Source: Trichomonas vaginalis G3 | Lineage: Eukaryota; Parabasalia; Trichomonadida; Trichomonadidae | Length of the DNA stretch: 64,000 nt | Assembly (NCBI RefSeq): GCF_026262505.1 | Contig: NC_067204.1 | Location: 20,057,300-20,121,299, forward strand | Reading direction: 5' to 3' | In this document: positions 1 through 10,354 of the stretch, one piece after another | Numbering within the stretch: the stretch's first letter is position 1 | Layout: each line of letters starts with the position of its first letter | Made by a program: the position numbers and the translations under genes | Notes under the pieces: generated by a model | The model's database searches: none | What the model was told of the DNA's origin: nothing | What the model saw: only the letters and a program-made list of their open reading frames with translations

Positions 1-395
1 GAAGAGTAAACATTATGAGAAGGTCGACAACTTTGTTGAAAGGTTTTCTCCTTTTGTTTTGAAGTACGAATCACTCAAGCGTCAAAGTGGCTTAGTAACC
101 ACATTAAAACCTATTGTTGAACATTGGTCTTACCCTCAGTTCGCAAAGGCAGTCCTTGACAACTACAACAAATTCTTCTCCGAAGTCAAATCCAAAGTGA
201 AGTTTACTATGAGAACATTGACGCACTCATGACGAACGAAGAAGGATACAACAAACTCATTGAAATGGGAATGGTCGTTGAAAGATGGGCTGCTTTTAAG
301 CTAGATAAGGTATTTTCCGAAGTTCATGTCCTCTCCAAGCGTAAGTACTGGGGCATACTTGAGACGGCACAGAAATAAAACATTGCATGAAATAA
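1..395 (+). pseudogene. Polinton polB C-terminal fragment
   Basis: This is a fossil piece matching the last ~395 bases of the polymerase part of copy 2 (24342-24736). It starts at the window edge and belongs to the plus-strand arm of the inverted repeat. Confidence 0.85.
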
Positions 396-541
396 AAAAT
401 TATTTTTAAAAAGTGACATTTTTAAATTTATTTGAAATGTACGCTGAGTTTGTTGGAGAAGACCGTTGGGGAAACTTGTTTGTTAGATGAAAATATGAAA
501 TGGCATACCATTTTAAAACAATATATTTTTACATATATTAA

Positions 542-1399
542 ATGCTTCAGGTTGAAAAACAAAGAACAAAAGTAGCAGATACAAAACCGTTAGACTATAT
601 CTTTACAAATGCTGGTAGGACTATTTCAGATGAAGAATTTCATCCCGAGCATTACAGGTTTGACTATCCAATTCGTTGGCTTCAAAGTCCTTCAGATGCA
701 AAGGCAATAGGATTTAGAAGAGTTTTGTTTTCAAATAGAACTAACGCATTTATGTTCGCAGTATATTTTCATGGGCAGTATAAAGGTCCTGATGGTCTAA
801 TAGACAAATTTGACGAAATGAGAATCTTTACAGTTCGTTCAGACGAAAGTCTTGAGAAAACTCTAAATGACTTTCAAACTCAAAATGAACAAATATTATT
901 GGAATTTCAAAAAAAATACGACTCTTTACTAAATGGAACATACTATCTGAAACTAGAATATGACAAGATGAACTCCACCGTTTCATTTCAAAAGATTGAA
1001 ATTAACCCTCCAGGAGATACAGAGTTTTTATTTTGGGAAGTAGACAAACGTTCTTGGGCACAATTTCTTCGGTTACTAAACCAGAACGAACCATTACCAG
1101 ATGGTCCATTTAAATTTATACTTCCACCAGCAGATTTGATGGTTTATAGAAACGTGTTTGACCCTCAAAATGTTATGTGTCATGCAAGTTTCAGTTCAAG
1201 CAACAATAGTTTTCTATGTATTGGTAAGGACTTTTATGACTTTGCTTCTAAATTCTACGAACCATCTAGTAACAGTTTCTCTGACTTTCAAGTTTGGTTC
1301 ACAACAAATGGTGTGCAACATATTATTCCATTGTACTATGACTTTTATCTCGAATTGTCTTTCATATATAACTACGGAAAAGTGCTGAAAAAGTATTGA
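542..1399 (+). CDS. Polinton protein of ~286 aa, unknown, downstream of polB
   Basis: The protein starts MLQVEKQRTKVADTK and ends with an aromatic-rich WFTTNG...ELSFIYNY segment. The ATG follows TTTTTACATATATTAA, the start motif shared by many genes of these elements. It is a paralogue of another protein of the same element (18149-18997 in copy 2), which shares TKPLD, YRFDYP.RWL, KAIGFRR, VFDP and SDFQVWFTT blocks. There is no signal peptide or membrane segment. A structural virion role is possible but not shown. This copy is the left arm of the inverted repeat; its mirror is 5975-6835. Confidence 0.6.
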   Translation: MLQVEKQRTKVADTKPLDYIFTNAGRTISDEEFHPEHYRFDYPIRWLQSPSDAKAIGFRRVLFSNRTNAFMFAVYFHGQYKGPDGLIDKFDEMRIFTVRSDESLEKTLNDFQTQNEQILLEFQKKYDSLLNGTYYLKLEYDKMNSTVSFQKIEINPPGDTEFLFWEVDKRSWAQFLRLLNQNEPLPDGPFKFILPPADLMVYRNVFDPQNVMCHASFSSSNNSFLCIGKDFYDFASKFYEPSSNSFSDFQVWFTTNGVQHIIPLYYDFYLELSFIYNYGKVLKKY

Positions 1400-1545
1400 A
1401 AAATAATGTTTATGTTAGCATGTTAGATCTCACCCGTTTTCTCACCTCTTTTCTCACCTCATGAATTTTCATGATTTCATCGTAAATGTTTTGTCAAGAC
1501 TTCTTCGTAAACTAAACGTAAATGTTTTGTGAAGAATATAGCAAC

Positions 1546-1571
1546 CGTCTGAATTCCGGCGGTTGGTTTTT
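1546..1571. repeat. Imperfect palindrome GCAACCG...CGGTTG
   Basis: The arms GCAACCG and CGGTTG flank an interior that reads TCTGAATTCCGG here. In copy 2 (26830-26855) and in the mirror arm (5845-5870, read in element orientation) the interior reads the other way, CCGGAATTCAGA. The interior has therefore flipped between copies. Confidence 0.6.
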
Positions 1572-1582
1572 ATACAAAATTC

Positions 1583-1750
1583 ATGCGGGAAATTCTTGAG
1601 TTTTGGTTGAAAGAATACGGTCGAGCCAAAAGTGGCTCGACCTCAAAACAAGCATTTTATGAGCTTACAAAGGGTGTTATGAATGAATTCAGCAACATAC
1701 ATCCTGACCTCGTTCATTTTGTTGCTAAATTCAGTAAAAATAATGTTTAG
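1583..1750 (+). CDS. Small Polinton ORF, 55 aa, unknown
   Basis: It begins MREILEFWLKEYG and ends HFVAKFSKNNV. It recurs in copy 2 at 26872-27039 and, mirrored, at 5659-5826. Inside it the DNA at 1619-1642 forms a hairpin with 10-bp arms (GGTCGAGCCA, loop AAAG), so conservation may reflect DNA or RNA structure rather than protein. Low confidence as a gene. Confidence 0.35.
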   Translation: MREILEFWLKEYGRAKSGSTSKQAFYELTKGVMNEFSNIHPDLVHFVAKFSKNNV

Positions 1751-1819
1751 GTGAAGAGGTGACATCTCACCCGTTTTCTCACCTCTTTTCTCACCTCATG
1801 AATTTTCATGAATTTCATC

Positions 1820-2019
1820 GTAAATGTTTTGTCAAGACTTCTTCGTACATGTTTTGTCAAGACTTCTTCGTACATGTTTTGTCAAGACTTCTTCGTACAT
1901 GTTTTGTCAAGACTTCTTCGTAAATGTTTTGTCGAAACTTCTTCGTAAATGTTTTGTCAAGACTTCTTCGTACATGTTTTGTCAAGACTTCTTCGTACAT
2001 GTTTTGTCAAGACTTCTTC
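1820..2019. repeat. 25-bp tandem repeat, about 8 units
   Basis: The unit is close to GTACATGTTTTGTCAAGAC plus TTCTTC, repeated without spacers. Mirror arrays occur at about 5392-5591, and shorter or degenerate ones at 27115-27215 and 28577-28710. They always lie between cassettes of the AGGTGA family. Confidence 0.85.
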
Positions 2020-2180
2020 ATCGTAATGAGCGTAAATGACTCAAAAATATAATTTAGGTGAAGAGGTGACATCTCACCTGTTTTCTCACCTCTTTTCTCA
2101 CCTCATGAATTTTCCCGAAATAAAAAATAAAGTTAGTTTTATTTTATTTATTTTTTTTTATTTTGTATAAAAGAACAGAA

Positions 2181-3116
2181 ATGTCAACAATCGGCACAAC
2201 AACAATTCAAACTACAGCACCAAACTCGTTAGTTATGAATCCAACATCTATGTTAGTAGAAATGAAAAACTTCATTCCTTCTTCATATACTTTTGAAACA
2301 GAAATCCAGAAGATAAAGCAAGAACTTTTAACAAGTAATTTAGACTGTAGTGCGAAAGATGAAGAAAATGAACAGTATCTTTATGAAATGCAGGACATTA
2401 TTGACCATTTACCCAAATTGCCTGAAATCCAACAGCAAAAACTAACTATTCCTGAATTCGACGAAATTGAAGTCAAAGCAACTGACTCAGTAGAAATAAA
2501 GAAGTTCATACGAAAGGTAAATTATGAATTCCTTGGTTTTCATTGCAACCATAAAGTTATGGACAAAGATTGCGATATGGTATATAAGAACATCTCTGAC
2601 ATATATAAATCTGAAGAATTTAAGACCTACGACAACTTTGTTTCGTTAGTTGCAGAATGTGTATGGCAGATAAGAGATAAAGATAGAAGAGGTAAGGTAT
2701 GGAATGAACAGATAAAACCAGCAGCTTTTGAGTTAAAGAAAACCATTGACGCCTTGGTTGTTTTAGCAGGTAAGGTTTCAGAATATAACGCAAAAATGAA
2801 CCCGCAATGTTCTAAATGTAAAGCAGCAATGAGGAAATATAACTACTCCGTCAAAGAGATAGAACGTATGCGAAACGACTATGCAGATTTAAAGAAAGAA
2901 GCAGAAAAGCCAGCAGAAAATAAAATGGACATGTTAGAATTTCTGAACAAAAACTATCCAACTGCTGACGATTTCCTTCTATCTGACGTCAAGAAGAAGT
3001 ATAAAGAAACTTTCGGTATCGTTAAAACATTCGATGTACTAAAAGAAGAAATAGAAGCTACGAAATTGTTTAAAGTCATGAACCATCGCAACATATACCA
3101 TGTAAAACGCTTGTAA
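2181..3116 (+). CDS. Polinton protein MSTIGTTT family, ~311 aa, unknown
   Basis: The ATG at 2181 is chosen because MSTIGTTTIQTTAPNS is shared by all three copies, and the upstream codons in frame begin with TTG. Features seen are an acidic, Lys/Glu-rich helical body, a CSKCKAAM zinc-knuckle-like pair near residue 212, and a C-terminal segment LSDVKKKYKETFGIVKTF that looks helical. The leader TATTTTTTTATTTTGTATAAAAG is shared with the KilA-N gene at 28961, suggesting co-regulation. Function is unknown. Confidence 0.65.
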   Translation: MSTIGTTTIQTTAPNSLVMNPTSMLVEMKNFIPSSYTFETEIQKIKQELLTSNLDCSAKDEENEQYLYEMQDIIDHLPKLPEIQQQKLTIPEFDEIEVKATDSVEIKKFIRKVNYEFLGFHCNHKVMDKDCDMVYKNISDIYKSEEFKTYDNFVSLVAECVWQIRDKDRRGKVWNEQIKPAAFELKKTIDALVVLAGKVSEYNAKMNPQCSKCKAAMRKYNYSVKEIERMRNDYADLKKEAEKPAENKMDMLEFLNKNYPTADDFLLSDVKKKYKETFGIVKTFDVLKEEIEATKLFKVMNHRNIYHVKRL

Positions 3117-3473
3117 ATAGTTATGTTAGAAAAGAGGTTAGAAAACGTGTTAGATCTAACATGTTAACATAAACATTATTTTTGCTGAATTCAGCACAAA
3201 ATTCTGAGTAAAATGGCATATGGCATGTGTCAAACCGTTGAGTTTTCACAAAATTCCAAAAATAACGTTTACCATGTAAAACGCTTATGTTAGAAAAAAT
3301 GTTATTTTCTAATATTCTAACATAAACATTATTTTTGAGGAAAAAAATGAAGGTTCTATACGGTTTCTAACCGTTAACAAGCTTGCCTTTTACATTCTGC
3401 CTGAGGAAGTCTTTAACAAGCTCGTTAATTTCAATTAGGTAAATTGCCTCGTCGGTAGGTTCGACTTCGACCA

Positions 3474-3645
3474 TTGCTACTGACATTAGCAGTACTTTTA
3501 CTGACAGTAGCAGTACTTTTACTGACAGTAGCAGTATTTTTACTGACAGTAGCAGTACTTTTACTGACAGTAGCAGTATTTTTACTGACAGTAGCAGTAT
3601 TTTTACTGACAGTAGCAGTATTTTTACTGACAGTAGCAGAGATTT
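3474..3645. repeat. 21-bp tandem repeat (ACTGACAGTAGCAGT + T-rich)
   Basis: About eight units alternate ACTGACAGTAGCAGTA with TTTTT or CTTTT. The counterpart at 26226-26340 in copy 2 has a different unit (CAGAAAAAGTACTGCTACTGT), so the array turned over while its flanks stayed the same. Confidence 0.85.
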
Positions 3646-3981
3646 TTATCGTTGTGGTCCGACGGTTAAGCCACAAACGAATGTCCCACGTCCCACCAAC
3701 CGAGTCCAATCTCAATCCAGAAGAACCGAAAGCACCAGCCCCTGCACCTCAGTTCCAGCAATTCCAATCTCAAACCAAATCGAAGAGAGACCAAGAGTTC
3801 GAAGAAGGTCTGAACCGTTTACGCAAAGATTATGCCACAGCTCCAATTGAGAGAAAGTTGTTCCCGGACCAAAAATATAATTTAGGTGAAGCCCACATTG
3901 CAACAGCATTTACAAGAAGTCTATGTACATAATATCCTTTCAAACCAGGAGCCAAATTCTTGCGATTTTCATACGGAATCT

Positions 3982-4005
3982 CTTCTCTCGGTTTTCCGAG
4001 AGAAG
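3982..4005. repeat. Perfect 10-bp hairpin CTTCTCTCGG-TTTT-CCGAGAGAAG
   Basis: The stem is perfect with a 4-nt loop. The counterpart in copy 2 is at 28842-28865 in the reverse orientation, with one mismatch. Confidence 0.7.
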
Positions 4006-4295
4006 CAAGCATATGCCATTTTACTCAGAATTTTGTTGCTGAATTCAATAAAAATATATTTTAGGTGAAGAGGTGACATCTCACCCGTTTTCTCACCTGT
4101 TTTCTCACCCTCTTGAATTTGTCAAAACTTCTTCGTAAACGTTATTTTTTAAATTTTGTGAAAACTCAACGGTTTGACACATGCCCTAAAAATTATTTTA
4201 CTCAGAATTTTGTTGCTGAATTCAATAAAAATATATTTTAGGTGAAGAGGTGACATCTCACCCGTTTTCTCACCTCTTTTCTCACCCTAGTTATT

Positions 4296-5228
4296 TTATA
4301 AGCGTTTTACATGAATTGTACGATGTATATTTGAAATCTTAAACAGTTTCGTAGCTTCTATTTCTTCTTTTAGTACATCGAATGTTTTAACGATACCGAA
4401 AGTTTCTTTATACTTCTTCTTGACGTCAGATAGAAGGAAATCGTCAGCAGTTGGATAGTTTTTGTTCAGAATTCTAACATGTCCATTTTATTTTCTGCTG
4501 GCTTTTCTGCTTCTTTCTTTAAATCTGCATAGTCGTTTCGCATACGTTCTATCTCTTTGACGGAGTAGTTATATTTCCTCATTGCTGCTTTACATTTAGA
4601 ACATTGCGGGTTTTTTTGCGTTATATTCTGAAACCTTACCTGCTAAAACAACCAAGGCGTCAATGGTTTTCTTTAACTCAAAAGTTGCTGGTTTTATCTG
4701 TTCATTCCATACCTTACCTCTTCTATCTTTATCTCTTATTTCCCAAACACATTTTGCAACTAATGAAACAAAGTTGTCGTAGGTCTTAAACTCCCCAGAT
4801 TTATATATGTCAGAGATGTTCTTATATACCATATCGCAATCTTTGTCCATAACTTTATGGTTGCAATGAAAACCAAGGAATTCATAATTTACCTTTCGTA
4901 TGAACTTCTTTATTTCTACTGAGTCAGTTGCTTTGACTTCAATTTCGTCGAATTCAGGAATAGTTAGTTTTTGCTGTTGGATTTCAGGCAATTTGGGTAA
5001 ATGGTCAATAATGTCCTGCATTTCATAAAGATACTGTTCATTTTCTTCATCTTTCGCACTACAGTCTAAATTACTTGTTAAAAGTTCTTGCTTTATCTTC
5101 TGGATTTCTGTTTCAAAAGTATATGAAGAAGGAATGAAGTTTTTCATTTCTACTAACATAGATGTTGGATTCATAACTAACGAGTTTGGTGCTGTAGTTT
5201 GAATTGTTGTTGTGCCGATTGTTGACAT
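4296..5228 (-). pseudogene. Polinton MSTIGTTT-family protein, mirror copy
   Basis: This is the mirror of 2181-3116, with the same leader and the same conserved start. The reading is partly open. It marks the inner end of the minus-strand body of copy 1. Confidence 0.7.
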
Positions 5229-5282
5229 TTCTGTTCTTTTATACAAAATAAAAAAAAATAAATAAAATAAAACTAACTTTAT

Positions 5283-5975
5283 TTTTTATTTCGGGAAAAT
5301 TCATGAGGTGAGAAAAGAGGTGAGAAAACAGGTGAGATGTCACCTCTTCACCTAAATTATATTTTTGAGTCATTTACGCTCATTACGATGAAGAAGTCTT
5401 GACAAAACATGTACGAAGAAGTCTTGACAAAACATGTACGAAGAAGTCTTGACAAAACATTTACGAAGAAGTTTCGACAAAACACTTACGAAGAAGTCTT
5501 GACAAAACATGTACGAAGAAGTCTTGACAAAACATGTACGAAGAAGTCTTGACAAAACATGTACGAAGAAGTCTTGACAAAACATTTACGATGAAATTCA
5601 TGAAAATTCATGAGGTGAGAAAAGAGGTGAGAAAACGGGTGAGATGTCACCTCTTCACCTAAACATTATTTTTACTGAATTTAGCAACAAAATGAACGAG
5701 GTCAGGATGTATGTTGCTGAATTCATTCATAACACCCTTTGTAAGCTCATAAAATGCTTGTTTTGAGGTCGAGCCACTTTTGGCTCCACCGTATTCTTTC
5801 AACCAAAACTCAAGAATTTCCTGTGTGAATTTTGTATAAAAAGCAACCGTCTGAATTCCGGCGGTTGCTATATTCTTCACAAAACATTTACGAAGAAGTC
5901 ATGACAAATTCAAGAGGTGAGAAAAAAGGTGAAAAAAGAGGTGAGATCTAACATGCTAACATAAACATTATTTTT
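5283..5975. repeat. Mirror cluster of inverted-repeat cassettes and 25-bp array
   Basis: Cassettes lie at about 5283-5362, 5605-5675 and 5915-5975; the last is a hybrid with GGTGAG on one arm and CTAACATGCTAAC on the other. The 25-bp array lies between the first two (5392-5591), and the homologue of the 55-aa ORF lies between the last two. Confidence 0.75.
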
Positions 5976-6835
5976 CAATACTTTTTCAGCACTTTTCCGT
6001 AGTTATATATGAAAGACAATTCGAGATAAAAGTCATAGTACAATGGAATAATATGTTGCACACCATTTGTTGTGAACCAAACTTGAAAGTCAGAGAAACT
6101 GTTACTAGGTGGTTCGTAGAATTTAGAAGCAAAGTCATAAAAGTCCTTACCAATACATAGAAAACTATTGTTGCTTGAACTGAAACTTGCATGACACATA
6201 ACATTTTGAGGGTCAAACACGTTTCTATAAACTGTCAAATCTGCTGGTGGAAGTATAAATTGAAATGGACCATCTGGTGGTAATGGTTCGTTCTGGTTTA
6301 GTAACCGAAGAAATTGTGCCCAAGAACGTTTGTCTACTTCCCAAAATAAAAACTCTGTATCTCCTGGAGGGTTAATTTCAATCTTTTGAAATGAAACGGT
6401 GGAGTTCATCTTGTCATATTCTAGTTTCAGATAGTATGTTCCATTTAGTAAAGAGTCGTATTTTTTTTGAAATTCCCAATAATATTTGTTCATTTGAGTT
6501 TGAAAGTCATTTAGAGTTTTCTCAAGACTTTCGTCTGAACGAACTGTAAAGATTCTCATTTCGTCAAATTTGTCTATTAGACCATCAGGACCTTTATACT
6601 GCCCATGAAAATATACTGCGAACATAAATGCGTTAGTTCTATTTGAAAACAAAACTCTTCTAAATCCTATTGCCTTTGCATCTGAAGGACTTTGAAGCCA
6701 ACGAATTGGATAGTCAAACTTGTATGCTCGGGATGAAATTTCTTCATCTGAAATAGTCCTACCAGCATTTGTAAAGATATAGTCTAACGGTTTTGTATCT
6801 GCTACTTTTGTTCTTTGTTTTTCAACCTGAAGCAT
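5975..6835 (-). CDS. Polinton protein of 286 aa (MLQVEK family)
   Basis: This is the full-length reading of the family described at 542-1399 and sits directly after polB in element order. The TTTTTACATATATTAA-ATG start motif is present. Function is unknown; the paralogue in this copy is at 13061-13913. Confidence 0.7.
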   Translation of the reverse strand: MLQVEKQRTKVADTKPLDYIFTNAGRTISDEEISSRAYKFDYPIRWLQSPSDAKAIGFRRVLFSNRTNAFMFAVYFHGQYKGPDGLIDKFDEMRIFTVRSDESLEKTLNDFQTQMNKYYWEFQKKYDSLLNGTYYLKLEYDKMNSTVSFQKIEINPPGDTEFLFWEVDKRSWAQFLRLLNQNEPLPPDGPFQFILPPADLTVYRNVFDPQNVMCHASFSSSNNSFLCIGKDFYDFASKFYEPPSNSFSDFQVWFTTNGVQHIIPLYYDFYLELSFIYNYGKVLKKY

Positions 6836-6985
6836 TTAATATATGTAAAAATATATTGTTTTAAAATGGTATGCCATTTCATATTTCTCATCTAACAAAC
6901 AAGTTTCCCAACGGTCTTCTCCAACAAACTCAGCGTACATTTCAAATAAAATTTAAAAAATGTCACTTTTTTAAAAATAATTTTT

Positions 6986-9129
6986 TATTTCATGCAATGT
7001 TTTATTTCTGTGCCGTCTTCAAGTATGCCCCAGTACTTACGCTTGGAGAGGACATGAACTTCGGAAATACCTTATCTAGCTTAAAACAGCCCTCTTTTCA
7101 CCGACCATTCCCATTTCAATGAGTTTGTTGTATCCTTCTTCGTTCGTCATGAGTGCGTCAATGTTCTCATAGTAAACCTTCACTTTGGATTTGACTTCGG
7201 AGAAGAATTGTTGTAGTTGTCAAGGACTGCTTTTGCGAACTGAGGGTAAGACCAATGTTCGACAATAGGTTTTAATGTGGTTACTAAGCCACTTTGACCT
7301 TGAGTGAATTCGTACTTCAAAACAAAAGGAGAAAACCTTTCAACAAAGTTGTCGACCTTCTCATAATGTTTACTCTTCATCTCTTGAGGTTTCTTAATGG
7401 AATATCCCCATGTCGAATTCATAAGCAATTTGAGTGTCATTGCAAGTTTGGGGTTTGAAGCTTTCCTAATATCATACAGTTGTTGTATGACTTTTCCAAC
7501 TGTATAGTTCCTTCCGGGAACTCACCATCTTCGTTTGGAATTCCAGTCGGAATATATTGGACAAACCTCATGTACGCAGCGTTAAGGTCGACATAGTATA
7601 TCTTTTCGTTTGAGTCGAACTTGTCGCAACCAATTGGTCCAGTTTGTGGAAATTCAAGTGAGTCTCTTATCTTCTGAGAAACTTCTCCTGTTATCTCATA
7701 AACATCGTCGAAGCAACCTGTTTCATATAAAACCTTCTGACCTAACTCAGATGCTCTCCAATACAATTTGACGTCAATTGGATGTCTCAATGGAAGTTTA
7801 TTTATAGCATCTTGAAGTTCTTGCAACCTCATTGGAAGTTCTTCTGGTTCAGGTTGGTATCCGAACAATCCAACTCCTTGTGGAATTGTGTACTTCTTTT
7901 GTACTAGAACTTTGTCTGGAACAACTTTTGGTCTTGCTAACAGTGAAAAGTTTGTTTCGTCTTTTGGTACAAAACTTTCTGTAAGCTTGTCATCTGGAAT
8001 TGTTCCAACAAACCTTTCTCGAAAAGAATGTTTACAGCTCTGACAATGTTGCACTTGCCTTTTCCGAACAATGGGTTTGTAAGACTTTCGTTCAACATGA
8101 AGTGGTTGTGGACAATTACAATCTTCAACCATGGTAAATTGAACTCAACAACATAGTCGTCATGTGAAGAACCTTTAGCTGTAGGTATGTTGACTTGGAT
8201 ATTGACATTTGCCAACGGTGCAATTTTTGCCAATTGACCTCTGAGCATGTACCTTGTCTTCACACATGACTCAAGATACTTCATCTTCTCATCTGTAACA
8301 AGACCAGAGTTCCTGAGACATGTAAGAATACAAGGTTCATTGACAATTGTTTCAATTGAATTGTAAATTCCATACCTTGTCAAGTCAATGTCAGACTTAT
8401 TTATGAAGGGAAGTATCCAGCATGTTGTCTGACTGCTTGAGGGTTAGGTTCATGCCATTCGAACTTGACACTTGCAATTCTTCAATTGCATTCAAAATGT
8501 CTGAGTCTGAGTCAACCATTTGTTCTCTCTTTGTAGTCTTGAAAGCGTCAAGAAGTTTGCGGCTGTTTGTTCATTGCCATGTGCATAGTAAATGTGACCA
8601 TCCAAATCTGTTATGGTCAATCTGAGATTGTGTCCTTTCTTATTTCCGTCTTGAATTGCAGCAAGTACTCCCATGAAGCCTTCTTTGTTCTTTCCTTCGT
8701 CAAAGTTTACTGTAAAGGTTCGACCAGATGTAATTTGACTTCTAACTTCACGATACTTTTCATATGCATATCTTGTTCTTTCCATGGGAGCATGTGTGTC
8801 TTCACCTTTTCCTTTTTTCCTTCTCAAAGGATGCAATTGTTCGTCATGTTTCCAGTAGAATCTGGCAAAGCCGTCGTGTCCTTCAACTTGAGGTTCACTA
8901 AACATCGAAAGGCATGTCCATAAGACGTTCTTCTTCTAACTCTCTAGTCTGTTTGGATAATTGGCACGTGCTGTTTCCAAATCCATTTCGTAGCGAAGAC
9001 CAGACAATTTGTCATAGACTTTTATGGGTCTTCCCTTCCTATATTTAAAATTCTTCGAAACTCTCCAACCATATCTTTGTAACTCTGCTTTTATTCTAGC
9101 AGACTTTCTATCCATTCTATATGGGGCAT
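6986..9129 (-). pseudogene. Polinton family B DNA polymerase part
   Basis: It aligns end to end with 22583-24736. Motif A (YYVDLNAAYM) and motif B (LLMNSTWGYS) are visible. As a part of the fossil it is not continuously open here. Confidence 0.85.
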
Positions 9130-9164
9130 TTTTATAAAAATAAAAAAATATTTTTTTCTTTACT

Positions 9165-9743
9165 TTACATAACCGCCTGCTGCATAAGTCTTTGACGCCA
9201 ACCCATACCAGCTAATGAAGGTTGACTTGGTTTAGTTTGGAAACTAAACTTTGGTTTTGGTTTATCTTCAGTTTTTGGTTTCTCTTCTTCTATCGGTTTT
9301 TCGTCACTTTTTGGTTCCTCTGACTTTACTTCACTTGCAGGAACAGTTGTGTCGTCAACATCTTCATAAATATCATATGCCATTTGTTTTTGTTTTCCTT
9401 TCAACTTTTTGTGTTTGTTGTAAAGTTTAGAATATTTCGACTCTAAGTCAATGAGATGTTCTATAATGAACTGTTGGTCAGTGAAGTAAACTTTTCCATC
9501 TGTTGTCTCGAAAGCTCCTTCAGACTTCAATATTTTTATTTGTGAGAGTCTGTTTCTTTTTTGAGATACTAGCCGTTCCATTTCTATGAAAAGTGACTTT
9601 GTAGTTAGGGTTTGTATTTCCAGACCTGGCACTTTCTATTATTGAATTTTTCTCTTCATCTGTAAGTTCTTTGACAGGTTTTGACAATGGTTCTGAACTT
9701 TTTGTTTGTGGTGTCAAATCTACGGTTTCAATTCTTCGGTCAT
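9165..9743 (-). pseudogene. Polinton Pro/Glu/Lys-rich protein (MTEE family)
   Basis: This is the counterpart of 21968-22552. A charged middle (KSEEPKSDEKPIEEEKPK) is followed by a C-terminal SQPSLAGMGWRQRLM. Function is unknown. Confidence 0.65.
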
Positions 9744-9763
9744 TTTCAGGTCCGTAAAAAATT

Positions 9764-9916
9764 TTAGTTTGGTTTGTTTTCAACTGGTTGTTGTTGTTTT
9801 TTAAGTCGGTCTAAAACTTCCTGAGGTATAGGAAGAACTTGACAAACACGTGGTGTAACTGCTGGAAGTCGACAAATCCATCTTGAACCCATTTGTCTCA
9901 ATGCTGTATTGTTCAT
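9764..9916 (-). CDS. Polinton small basic protein, 50 aa
   Basis: It reads MNNTALRQMGSRWICR...VENKPN and is identical in plan to 21795-21947. The start is preceded by TTTTTACTGAGATGAA. Function is unknown. Confidence 0.6.
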   Translation of the reverse strand: MNNTALRQMGSRWICRLPAVTPRVCQVLPIPQEVLDRLKKQQQPVENKPN

Positions 9917-9935
9917 TTCATCTCAGTAAAAAATT

Positions 9936-10337
9936 TTACATTCCCCACGTTTGAGGTGGTTGCGGTTGGTTATTGTTTACCCACTGTTGTGCATGGTTAT
10001 ATCCTCTGTTAAAGAATCTTTCACCTTGGTCCATATAGTGTCCTGCTTGGTTATAGTAGTCATTTGCTTTGTTATAATAGTTTCCTGCTTGTCTTCCTAC
10101 ATTGTCCATCCATCCTTGAACTTTTCCTCTTGTTTCAGGATTTGGAATAAGATTTGCTGCATCTCGTGCTACCTCCCAACCTTTCTGTACAGTTTGTATA
10201 ATAGGTTGTGCTTTCTCTTTAAGTATACCTAATGTACTCAAAATCTTCCTTCCAATTCCAAATGCACCTCTAGCTATTGTTCCCACTGCGGGTAAAAATC
10301 TGGATGCAACTCCTGCTAATGCGCCAAATAAACCCAT
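9936..10337 (-). CDS. Polinton small Gly-rich amphipathic protein, 133 aa
   Basis: The N-terminus MGLFGALAGVASRFLPAVG is followed by IARGAFGIGRKILSTLGIL, an amphipathic helix pattern, then a Tyr/Asn/Gln-rich tail. The pattern resembles membrane-active capsid peptides (adenovirus protein VI, VP4-like), and that role is inference. Divergent from the integrase, with a 17-nt gap holding TTTTTACCCTATAAGAA. Confidence 0.6.
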   Translation of the reverse strand: MGLFGALAGVASRFLPAVGTIARGAFGIGRKILSTLGILKEKAQPIIQTVQKGWEVARDAANLIPNPETRGKVQGWMDNVGRQAGNYYNKANDYYNQAGHYMDQGERFFNRGYNHAQQWVNNNQPQPPQTWGM

Positions 10338-10354
10338 TTCTTATAGGGTAAAAA

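Larger units (their letters stand above)
1402..4290. repeat. Inverted-repeat cassette family (AGGTGA/GTTAG type), left-arm cluster
   Basis: Cassettes lie near 1402-1462, 1736-1808, 2041-2115, 3117-3178, 3283-3340, 4050-4113 and 4222-4288. The plus-strand form is a constant AATAATGTTTA lead, then AGGTGAAGAGGTGACATC, then TCACC repeated three times and usually TCATGAATTTTCATGA. The copy at 3117-3178 has GTTAG in every place where others have GGTGA, and CTAAC/TTAAC in the opposite arm. The copy at 1402 is a hybrid with one arm of each type. Function is unknown. Confidence 0.75.
3117..4295. other. Mosaic spacer of the inverted repeat
   Basis: Pieces of other parts of the element are stitched together here. 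3361-3480 matches a stretch of 26100-26226; 3474-3645 is a 21-bp tandem repeat; 3660-3880 matches the Q-rich ORF at 26340-26710; 3881-3990 matches the KilA-N gene in reverse; and 3182-3290 and 4010-4215 are shared AT-rich segments carrying GCTGAATTCAGCA. The piece order differs from copy 2, so the spacer formed by rearrangement. Confidence 0.7.

Noticed and set aside
1820-2019. A CRISPR-like array or a 71-aa coding ORF in the 25-bp repeats
   Set aside because: Units are contiguous with no unique spacers, and no cas-like gene exists. The frame is open only because 25 bp repeated three times keeps all frames free of stops.
3474-3932. A 152-aa protein starting with LLLTVAV repeats
   Set aside because: The hydrophobic repeat is just the translated 21-bp array, and the unit differs in the other copy, so the protein is not conserved.
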